A program made the translations under genes and the position numbers. The notes under the pieces were generated by a model. It saw nothing but the letters and a program-made list of their open reading frames with translations, ran no database searches and was not told the DNA's origin. Below are positions 33,558-40,387 of a DNA stretch of 50,715 nucleotides, in pieces. Source of the DNA: Bacteroidales bacterium (GTDB taxonomy: Bacteria; Bacteroidota; Bacteroidia; Bacteroidales; F082); the NCBI GenBank assembly GCA_024689285.1, contig JAILDR010000068.1, positions 1 to 50,715 of the forward strand, read 5' to 3'. Within the stretch, counting starts at the first letter, position 1, and every line of letters starts with the position of its first letter.

Positions 33558-33815
33558 CACGCATTTTCCCATCACGCAAGCCTTTTTGTTGAAAAATTCT
33601 CTTTATATGGTTTAGCGAGACATGAGACCGCAAGAGTTGCATTCCTGCTTTAGCTGCAAGGTGCTTGATTTCTGTAGCAGATGCATAGGCCGATTTGACC
33701 CGTAGCACCCAATAGGTGCCGACTGCATAGGCCGAAAATAACTGCAACAACTGCAACAACTGCAACAAAAACAAAAGAATAACAGAAAAAACTTGCCAAA
33801 TCCGGTTATTTTTCT

Positions 33816-33823
33816 TACCTTTG
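33816..33823 (+). promoter_or_regulatory. Minus-7 box TACCTTTG inside dispersed element copy 1
   Basis: TACCTTTG, exactly 22 nt before the ATG at 33846, the same spacing as in copy 2. Confidence 0.5.
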
Positions 33824-33845
33824 CAACTTCAAACGCAAAGCCCGA

Positions 33846-33917
33846 ATGAGACAGGAGAATCCTTGTAACTATCTGTTCCTCTATGTGTTACGCTGTGTAG
33901 ATAGACTTTCTTGCTGA
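33846..33917 (+). CDS. Candidate 23-residue peptide of dispersed element copy 1
   Basis: It reads MRQENPCNYLFLYVLRCVDR then LSC. It aligns codon for codon with the frame at 47563-47471: both have ATG, five variable codons, CNYL, eight variable hydrophobic-rich codons, then DRL and S or T. This could be a membrane-active or leader peptide, or the match may reflect RNA conservation. No ribosome-binding site is obvious. Confidence 0.35.
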   Translation: MRQENPCNYLFLYVLRCVDRLSC

Positions 33918-33965
33918 TTTTCCCCTATAACACGCTCATTCCCAATCCATTAAAGTATAAAAAAC

Positions 33966-34062
33966 AATAGCAACGCTATACCAACGCTATACTAAAACTA
34001 TAGTAATCCTATAGCCGCCAGCTGGTAGCTATGAGGTAACTTTGAGGTAACTCCGTGTTACC
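33966..34062. repeat. 11-bp periodic array, copy 1
   Basis: Units are AATAGCAACGC, TATACCAACGC, TATACTAAAAC, TATAGTAATCC, a 13-bp unit, TGGTAGCTATG, AGGTAACTTTG, AGGTAACTCCG. The period is near one helical turn of DNA. The first half is TATA-type and the second AGGTAACT-type. Confidence 0.8.
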
Positions 34063-34175
34063 CCCCTGATTCCTCTCTGTGGTGATTTGGAATAGAAGAT
34101 TGTCACCGCGCTTGTAAAAGGCCTGTCGTGTGGCACTTCTTGTTCCCGAAAAAAACTGTAACAACTTTAGCAACT

Positions 34176-35537
34176 TCAACGAGCCGAAGTCATCTGACGA
34201 TATGTCACCAGGTTGATCCTGTATTCAGCGCGGCTGTCGGTCAACTCGTCGCGGCTCTGCTTGAGAAGGGTTTGGGCTTCGAGCAGGTCTGAAACAGTAA
34301 CCAATCCCGCTTCGTAGTAATCCTTCGTGATTATCAGATTGGCTTCGGCATCGTGCATAGCGGTTTGTGCCATATTGATGCGCAGCCAGCTCTGCTCCAG
34401 GTTGAACCAGGCTTGGTTGGTCTGTAGCTGCATTTTCTCGGTGAGGTCGTTGCGGGTGTTTTCGGCCTTTTGTGTGTCAAGGTCGTGTTTCTTCAGCTTG
34501 ATGGAGGTCTTGTGCCAGTCGGTGAGAGGCACCTGCAGCATGGCGAAGACCATCGCGTTTGGCTTGGTGTGGTCGAAAATGGTGTGATAGCTCACGCTGC
34601 CACCGACCATTAAGGAAGGCAGGGCTTCGCCGAGGGTCATTTTCTTTTTTATGTCTTCGGCTTTTAGGGAAAGGTCTAAAAGATGGCTCTCATTGCGATG
34701 TGCTACAGCATTTTCCGCGACTTGGAAATAGGCCGAAGGCTCCGTTTCAAGGCCGAGGGTGTCGGATAGCATCATCGTTTGCCAGTCTGTGCCGATGTAT
34801 TGCGCCAAGGCCATTTTCAATAAGGTGATGCCATCATTCAGTTTCTTGCGGTTGAGCTGGCTCTCGTTTTGCTTCACGCGGAGTTTGTATTGGTCGGTGG
34901 GCATGGCTAAACCAGCTTCGACGGCACCAGCCAAGTCCTTTTCCAAAGTGTCCAATAGTTGGTCGAGCTGATTCAAGGTGGCGTTTTTCTCTTGCAGGGC
35001 GACGATTTGCCAATAGAGGGTTTCCGTTTGTAGGCGTACTTCATCCTCCTTCATCATGGATTGGTATTCGGCGGCTTCGATGCCTAACTTGGCGAGTTTG
35101 TTGCCGTTGCGGATGCGACCACCGGCATAAATCGGTTCGGTTGCCACCGCATTGAGTATCACACCGTTTTGTACAAAAGAATATTCCTTGTCCAAGCCCA
35201 TGTTGGCACCATATTCGGCATAAAGCGTATAGAGGATTTGTCGCAGTTGGGCGTTGTCGATATCGTCAATGCCGAAAGATAGTAAGGGATTGAGCGCATC
35301 AAAGGCCAAGGCCTGTGCCGAAATCGTTGGGAGATACAAGGTTTGGGCTTCTTTCTTCATTGCCCTTGCTTTGTCGATTTCCAACTGGCTGTTTTTCAGT
35401 TCGATATTGTTCTCCAAAGCCATATCGATGCAGTTCTGCACGGAGAGGCGAAGTGTGTCAGTCCAACGGATTGCAAATCCGTCGGGACAAAGGGCCAATA
35501 ACAACAGGCACAATACGATGATTTGCTTCTTTTTCAT
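34176..35537 (-). CDS. TolC-family outer-membrane efflux protein
   Basis: 453 residues. A hydrophobic start (IIVLCLLLLALCPDGFAI) is followed by the duplicated helical-barrel pattern: LRLSVQNCIDMALENNIELK at the front, a repeat in the second half, and the C-terminal ITKDYYEAGLVTVSDLLEAQ with RAEYRINLVTYRQMTSA. It forms the trimeric channel that carries substrates from the inner-membrane pump across the outer membrane. Its start overlaps the RND gene stop by 4 nt, so it is the last gene of the efflux operon. The stop lies inside dispersed element copy 1. Confidence 0.9.
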   Translation of the reverse strand: MKKKQIIVLCLLLLALCPDGFAIRWTDTLRLSVQNCIDMALENNIELKNSQLEIDKARAMKKEAQTLYLPTISAQALAFDALNPLLSFGIDDIDNAQLRQILYTLYAEYGANMGLDKEYSFVQNGVILNAVATEPIYAGGRIRNGNKLAKLGIEAAEYQSMMKEDEVRLQTETLYWQIVALQEKNATLNQLDQLLDTLEKDLAGAVEAGLAMPTDQYKLRVKQNESQLNRKKLNDGITLLKMALAQYIGTDWQTMMLSDTLGLETEPSAYFQVAENAVAHRNESHLLDLSLKAEDIKKKMTLGEALPSLMVGGSVSYHTIFDHTKPNAMVFAMLQVPLTDWHKTSIKLKKHDLDTQKAENTRNDLTEKMQLQTNQAWFNLEQSWLRINMAQTAMHDAEANLIITKDYYEAGLVTVSDLLEAQTLLKQSRDELTDSRAEYRINLVTYRQMTSAR

Positions 35538-38500
35538 GACTTGCTGGTTCTAAAGATTTGCCAATACATCACAGGCATCACAGCCAAAATAATCACCATT
35601 GAAAGCACCACGCCGAAGCAGATGACCACACCCATCGGCATCCAAAGCGGATTGCGAGTAATGATCATCGGGATTACGCCCAAAGCAGTGGTGGCCGAGG
35701 TGAGGAAGATGGGTCTCATGCGGCGGCTACCGGCTTTCATGGCGGCTTCCTTGGCGGGCAGACCCTCGTCGGATCGGAGCGTCTCAGCGTATTCGTACAT
35801 CACGATGCCGTTGCGGACGATGATACCGATGAGGCTGACGACGCCTAACAAGGAGGTCATTCCGAAGTCGAGGCCGAAGAGCCACTCGCCGAAGAAGGCT
35901 CCAAACATGCATAGGGTGCTGGAACACAAGGTCAACAGGGCGAGGTTGACTTTCTTGAAATAGGCGACAAGGAAGGCCAACATCACAAGGATGGCGGCAA
36001 TCAGGCTCTTGATGAGTTGCGGGATGACCATGGTGTTGAGCGACGACAGGCCGCCGTAATCGATGCTCACGCCTTCGGGCAGATTGGGTCGCACTTCTGT
36101 GTCGATATAATGCTGGACTTTCTTCATACTCGCGGTTTGAGACTTCCAGAATTTCATGTCGGCGGCCACAGTGATGGCGTTTTTGCCATTGTGATGCACT
36201 AGGGTGGCGGGATGCCAGTCGGGACTGATGTTGGCCACTTGTCGGAGTGGGACATTGGTGCCAGGCAGTATTGTGGGAATCAATTGGTTTCCAACGGTTT
36301 CATAGTCGTCTGGGTCATGGTTCTGTTCTGCATACAACTTGACGGGCAGACTGCGGTCACCTTCCCATACGGTGGTCAGCGGTTGCCCGTTGAGGTTGCT
36401 GGCAAGGTCGAGGGAGAGCATGGTTTTGGTGATTCCCAAACGAGCACACTCCTCGGGCTTCATGGTCACTTTCACTGAGGGTAAGAATTCGTCATAATCG
36501 GTGTGCACCCAACGGAAATCCTTGTCCAAAGAGAGCATATAGTCCTTGATTTGCTGGGCCACAGGGGCTGTTGCGGTATAGTCGTCACCGTAAACGAAGA
36601 CCTCTGCAGGTGTGGTAACCGCTTGATAATCCATCTGCCTGAAGCGAACATGAGCTTCGGTGAAGTAGTAGGAATAAATCTCGTCCATCTCTTTCAGCAG
36701 GTCTTCAGTGGCTTGCTTTGAGGTGGTGTTCACGATAAGTTGCGATAGGTTGTTGGCGGGGATGCTTGGTGCGTATGTCACATGAAAACGAGGTGCGGTC
36801 TCGCCTATAAACGCGGTAATAGAGGTGATACGGTGGTCGGCAAGCATCATTTTCTGCAACGAGTCGCTGATGCGCGTGGTGGCTTCAAGGCTGCTGCCTT
36901 CGGGCAGGCGGATTTCCACTGCAAAACAATCGCGCTCAGCGTTGGGCATCATCTGCACGTTTAAGGCGAGGAACATCAACACACCCAAAACAATGGAGCC
37001 AACGCCCATGCCGATGGTGAACAGCGGATGGTTGAAGCAGTGGCTTTGCAACTTGTCGTAAAGGCCTTGCAAGAAAGCGAAGAACTTCATTTGGGCTTTC
37101 AGGAAACCGCTGTGTTTGGGCTTGTCGTCGGGCTTGATGAACATGATTTCCAACGAGGGGATGACGAGCATGGCGTAAGCCAACGAAGCCATCAGCGAGA
37201 AGGCGACGGTCCAGGGGAAGAGTTGCACGAAATCGCCCAAAGGCCCCTTGATGATGCGCGTCATCGGGAAGAACATGCAGGCGATGGCTCCCGTGGCGAT
37301 GAGCATGGGCATGAAGAGTTCCTTGGCGCTGCTCACGGCGGCCTCGAAGGGCTTGTATCCTTGGCTCAACTTGTCGATGTAGCCATCAATATTGATAATG
37401 GAGTCATCGACAATCATGCCGAGTACGACAATCAAGGCGGCCAGTGTTACCGTATTCAATTCAATACCAAATAAATACATCAAGCCGATACTCATGGCCG
37501 TGCAGATGGGCAAACCCGAACTGGCGATGAGGGCGGTGCGGATGGGGAATAGCAACAGCATGACCGCGATGACGACAATCATGGAGATGAGCAGGTCGCG
37601 TAGGAACGAGTTTACTGACTTCTGGACCACCTTAGGCTGGTCAGTGATGCGGTACAGCTGAACGCTGTCGGGCAGCGTCTGCTTGAACTCGGAGAGCACT
37701 TTGTCCACTTCTTTTCCGTAGGCGACGATGTTGTAACCCTTTCGCATCTCCACAGAGACAATCAAGGCATCGTGGCCGTTGAAATTCACCACTTTGGAGG
37801 GCTTGGCGAGCCTGCGTTCCACAGTGGCCACGTCGCGCAGGCGCACGGTGTTGCCTGCTGCGTCGGAATAGATGATCTGTTCTTCAAGTTCCTCTTCTGT
37901 GACGACGGGATTTTCAATGTGCAGCGGAAAGTTGAAGTCTGTGGCTTCCATGGTTCCGCTTGTGGTGAGGAAGCCTTGCGAGGCGTATTGCAGCATTAAC
38001 GTATTGGGACTGATGCCGTAGAACGACAGTTTCTCCTTGTCGACGGTGACGGCGATTTCCTCGTTCTGCTCGCCCATGACGCGCACATTGCCTGTTTTGG
38101 GAAGGTCGCGCAAGCGGCGGGTGAGGTCCGCGGTGTAATCGTGCATTTCGCGATAGGTTTTGTCGGGCGACTCCATGGCGATGAGCAACGAAGAAGTGCT
38201 GCCGAAGTCATCGATGACGGCAATGGCCAGCACACCTGCCGGAAACCCCATCGTTTTGTTCTCGTTGATTTTGTTCCTGATTTTTGTCCACGTCGGAGCA
38301 TAATCGGTCAAGCTTTGGTCGAGCATCACATAGACGTAGCAGAGGCCTTCCTTGCTCACCGAATAGGTGTTTTTTCGGTCCACTTCAGGGATAGCAAACA
38401 GCAGTTCTTCAAGGGGTTTGGTGAGATGAGCCTCCACCTCTTCGGAATTGGCGCCGGGATAAACGCCCGCCACGATGCCCTGCGGATAGCTGTAGGCGGG

Positions 38501-38632
38501 AAACTCGTCCTTCTTCATGTCCACAAGGGCATAGATGCCGAAGGCCACAATGACCGCAACAATCACCCAGACAATCTTTTGATGCTGGATGCTCCCGCTG
38601 ATGATGCCGCTATCTCTCTTGATTTTACTCAT
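35534..38632 (-). CDS. RND-family efflux permease (AcrB-like)
   Basis: 1032 residues, full length. The pattern is one N-terminal helix (KIVWVIVAVIVAFGIYALVD), a large periplasmic loop, six helices, a second loop and six more helices. The proton-relay acids are in GMIVDDSIINIDGYIDKL (helix 4). A second-half helix set (IAAILVMLAFLVAYF, SLLGVVSLIGIIVRNGIVMY) closes the protein. It uses proton motive force to expel drugs, bile acids or similar compounds. The closest style is the family often annotated as HAE1/AcrB in Bacteroidetes; the substrate is unknown. It lies 27 nt behind the adaptor gene. Confidence 0.93.
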   Translation of the reverse strand: MSKIKRDSGIISGSIQHQKIVWVIVAVIVAFGIYALVDMKKDEFPAYSYPQGIVAGVYPGANSEEVEAHLTKPLEELLFAIPEVDRKNTYSVSKEGLCYVYVMLDQSLTDYAPTWTKIRNKINENKTMGFPAGVLAIAVIDDFGSTSSLLIAMESPDKTYREMHDYTADLTRRLRDLPKTGNVRVMGEQNEEIAVTVDKEKLSFYGISPNTLMLQYASQGFLTTSGTMEATDFNFPLHIENPVVTEEELEEQIIYSDAAGNTVRLRDVATVERRLAKPSKVVNFNGHDALIVSVEMRKGYNIVAYGKEVDKVLSEFKQTLPDSVQLYRITDQPKVVQKSVNSFLRDLLISMIVVIAVMLLLFPIRTALIASSGLPICTAMSIGLMYLFGIELNTVTLAALIVVLGMIVDDSIINIDGYIDKLSQGYKPFEAAVSSAKELFMPMLIATGAIACMFFPMTRIIKGPLGDFVQLFPWTVAFSLMASLAYAMLVIPSLEIMFIKPDDKPKHSGFLKAQMKFFAFLQGLYDKLQSHCFNHPLFTIGMGVGSIVLGVLMFLALNVQMMPNAERDCFAVEIRLPEGSSLEATTRISDSLQKMMLADHRITSITAFIGETAPRFHVTYAPSIPANNLSQLIVNTTSKQATEDLLKEMDEIYSYYFTEAHVRFRQMDYQAVTTPAEVFVYGDDYTATAPVAQQIKDYMLSLDKDFRWVHTDYDEFLPSVKVTMKPEECARLGITKTMLSLDLASNLNGQPLTTVWEGDRSLPVKLYAEQNHDPDDYETVGNQLIPTILPGTNVPLRQVANISPDWHPATLVHHNGKNAITVAADMKFWKSQTASMKKVQHYIDTEVRPNLPEGVSIDYGGLSSLNTMVIPQLIKSLIAAILVMLAFLVAYFKKVNLALLTLCSSTLCMFGAFFGEWLFGLDFGMTSLLGVVSLIGIIVRNGIVMYEYAETLRSDEGLPAKEAAMKAGSRRMRPIFLTSATTALGVIPMIITRNPLWMPMGVVICFGVVLSMVIILAVMPVMYWQIFRTSKS

Positions 38633-38659
38633 AACTCCTCACTTTTCACTCCACACTCC

Positions 38660-39697
38660 TCACTTCTCACTCACTTTCATTCCTTCACTCACTTTTTGGT
38701 AGCCTTCCACAATCACTGCATCGCCCGTCTCCAAGCCTTCGCTGACGATAACGCCATTGCCCGAATAACCCGAAAGGGTGATTTTCCGCCGTGTGGCGCG
38801 ACCGTCTTCCACTATCCAGACAAACTTACCCTCTTGGTTGATCAATACTGCGTTGGCTGGCACGATGATGCCCTTGCTGACATCGGATTTCAGTATCACT
38901 TTGCCAATCATTCCCGGGGTGAGTTCCTTCTCGGGCTGCTCGATGACTACCTTTACGGGATAGCTGTGCGTGAGCAGCGAAGCGGTCATGCTTTTCTCGA
39001 TGACCTTGCCCTCCAGGTGCTTGTCATTCAAGGCTGGGATGACGACTTCTGCGGTGTCGCCTATCTGCACCTTGGCAATCTCGTTTTCGGGTACGGAAAT
39101 CTTCACAGCCATGCCTTTCGTGTTGATGAGGCGTATGATAGGCTTCAGCGGCGCGATGTTTTCCCCGACTTCGGCATTGACCGAGGCCACCGTTCCGTCA
39201 AAAGGTGCTTTGATGACGTTGTCAGCCAGCATGGCATTGGCCAAATCGAAGGCCGACTGGGCTTTCTCGAGGTCGGCAACCATCTCGCGCCATTTGATTT
39301 CGGGCAGGCTACCGTTGTCGTGTACCTTTTTCAAGCGGTCGTAGGCATCTTGGGCTTGTTCGAGGGTGGCTTGTGCCGAGCGTCGGGTGCTTTCCATTTG
39401 GGGCGACGAAACGCTTGCCAACGTTTGCCCTTTCCTGACAGGGCTGCCTTCTTTTACGTTAAGCTGTTGTAAGGTGCCGCCGTACTTGAAAGCCATCTCC
39501 ACCGACTGGCCTTCTTCCAAATAGCCCGGGTAGGAGTTGCTGACAATGCCGCTCACTTCGTCAATCACCTGAACGCCAACGGGAATGACGCGCTCCTCAA
39601 CCGGCCCACCTAAAATTTTTTCTTTCAACTGCTGCGGGTCGTCGTGGCAGGCGGTTAGCAGCAAAGGTAATAGCCATAAGATGTGTTTGGTTTTCAT
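38660..39697 (-). CDS. RND periplasmic adaptor lipoprotein
   Basis: 345 residues. The lipobox LLTAC (Cys at 17) shows lipid anchoring. Domains are a short lead, lipoyl half-motifs flanking a helical hairpin (LQQLNVKEGSPVRKGQTLAS, then VIKAPFDGTVASVNAEVGEN), a beta-barrel (MAVKISVPENEIAKVQIGDT) and a membrane-proximal domain (ATRRKITLSGYSGNGVIVSE). It links the pump to the TolC channel. It starts 3 nt after the preceding lipoprotein stop. Confidence 0.92.
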   Translation of the reverse strand: MKTKHILWLLPLLLTACHDDPQQLKEKILGGPVEERVIPVGVQVIDEVSGIVSNSYPGYLEEGQSVEMAFKYGGTLQQLNVKEGSPVRKGQTLASVSSPQMESTRRSAQATLEQAQDAYDRLKKVHDNGSLPEIKWREMVADLEKAQSAFDLANAMLADNVIKAPFDGTVASVNAEVGENIAPLKPIIRLINTKGMAVKISVPENEIAKVQIGDTAEVVIPALNDKHLEGKVIEKSMTASLLTHSYPVKVVIEQPEKELTPGMIGKVILKSDVSKGIIVPANAVLINQEGKFVWIVEDGRATRRKITLSGYSGNGVIVSEGLETGDAVIVEGYQKVSEGMKVSEK

Positions 39698-39700
39698 CGC

Positions 39701-40198
39701 TTAATTTCTTATCGCTGCCGTTCTGATGTTGTCGCCGTGAATGGTAAAGCTGCGCCCGTTGGTTTCGGCTTCGCCATCATAAACCATGTTGATAATGAGT
39801 GTGTTGTCCTCGTACATCTGTCCTTGGGCCTGCACGCGCACCTCGTTTTTCAGTGTGATGGAGTCACCGGTGAAAAGCAGGGTGCTTTTCGTGAAGTCCT
39901 TTAGGAAGATTTCGTTGCCGTCGCAGAACGCATGGGTGACAACGACTTCGCCGCCCATGGTGTTCATGACGACGAGGACGCTGTCTTTTCCGTTGTCCAA
40001 GTCGCTGATTTCCAGCTGTCCGATTTGGTTGGGTAGGCTGACGGTGTAGGTGGTGGGCTCGTCTTCGGGGTCGATTTCGTCCATAGTGACGCTGCCCGAG
40101 GTCTTGAAACTATAGTCGCCGCGAAACAACGGGGCGTTTTTCTTCTGGCACGAGGCGAGGGCCACGAGGCAACAAAGGAATACTAATGTTTTTTTCAT
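39701..40198 (-). CDS. Small lipoprotein leading the efflux operon
   Basis: 165 residues with lipobox VALASC. The body is beta-rich: GDYSFKTSGSVTMDEIDPED, TVSLPNQIGQLEISDLDNGK, GGEVVVTHAFCDGNEIFLKD and MVYDGEAETNGRSFTIHGDN. It resembles the META-like or lipocalin-like lipoproteins of Bacteroidetes but matches none I can name. It is transcribed first, with only 3 nt before the adaptor, so a link to efflux (for example ligand binding or envelope sensing) is likely but not shown. Confidence 0.75.
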   Translation of the reverse strand: MKKTLVFLCCLVALASCQKKNAPLFRGDYSFKTSGSVTMDEIDPEDEPTTYTVSLPNQIGQLEISDLDNGKDSVLVVMNTMGGEVVVTHAFCDGNEIFLKDFTKSTLLFTGDSITLKNEVRVQAQGQMYEDNTLIINMVYDGEAETNGRSFTIHGDNIRTAAIRN

Positions 40199-40223
40199 AA
40201 TAGTAATGTGATTTTGATTGGTG

Positions 40224-40231
40224 CAAAAATA
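40224..40231 (-). promoter_or_regulatory. Minus-7 box TATTTTTG for the efflux operon
   Basis: TATTTTTG on the minus strand, 25 nt before the ATG at 40198. Confidence 0.6.
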
Positions 40232-40315
40232 GAAAGAATTCCTAAAACAAAGCAGAAGGATTCCTTACTTTTTTATTGTCTTTAGGGCGTTTTTTGTTGT
40301 TTGTAGAGACAATTT

Positions 40316-40347
40316 AAGAATCCCCGATACGTTGTTCAGGGATTCTT
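40316..40347 (-). terminator. Terminator behind the deiminase gene
   Basis: AAGAATCCC/GGGATTCTT arms around a 14-nt loop. It lies 41 nt behind the stop of the gene ending at 40388. Confidence 0.65.
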
Positions 40348-40387
40348 TGATTTTCAATAAGAAATGATGAAAAGTGTCTCTAAAGGA

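Larger units (their letters stand above)
33739..34182. repeat. Dispersed ~400-bp element, copy 1 (plus orientation)
   Basis: The order is three 9-nt CAACTGCAA-type repeats (33739-33768), AAAAAACTTGCCAAA, a promoter box (33816), a 23-codon open frame (33846), then an array of about eight 11-bp units (33966-34062), and AACTGTAACAACTTTAGCAA at the end, which runs a few bases into the 3' end of the tolC-like gene. The same parts in the same order occur inverted at 47264-47671. Outside the tiny frame I see no gene here. Confidence 0.75.

Noticed and set aside
33403..33774. Minus-strand open frame of 123 codons with a leucine/glutamine start
   Set aside because: It crosses the promoter and start of the DUF2147 gene in another frame, and its front comes from the CAACTGCAA repeats.
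38141..39472. Plus-strand open frame of 443 codons
   Set aside because: It is the antisense shadow of the RND pump and adaptor genes, rich in His/Phe/Gly as expected from reverse-complemented coding DNA.
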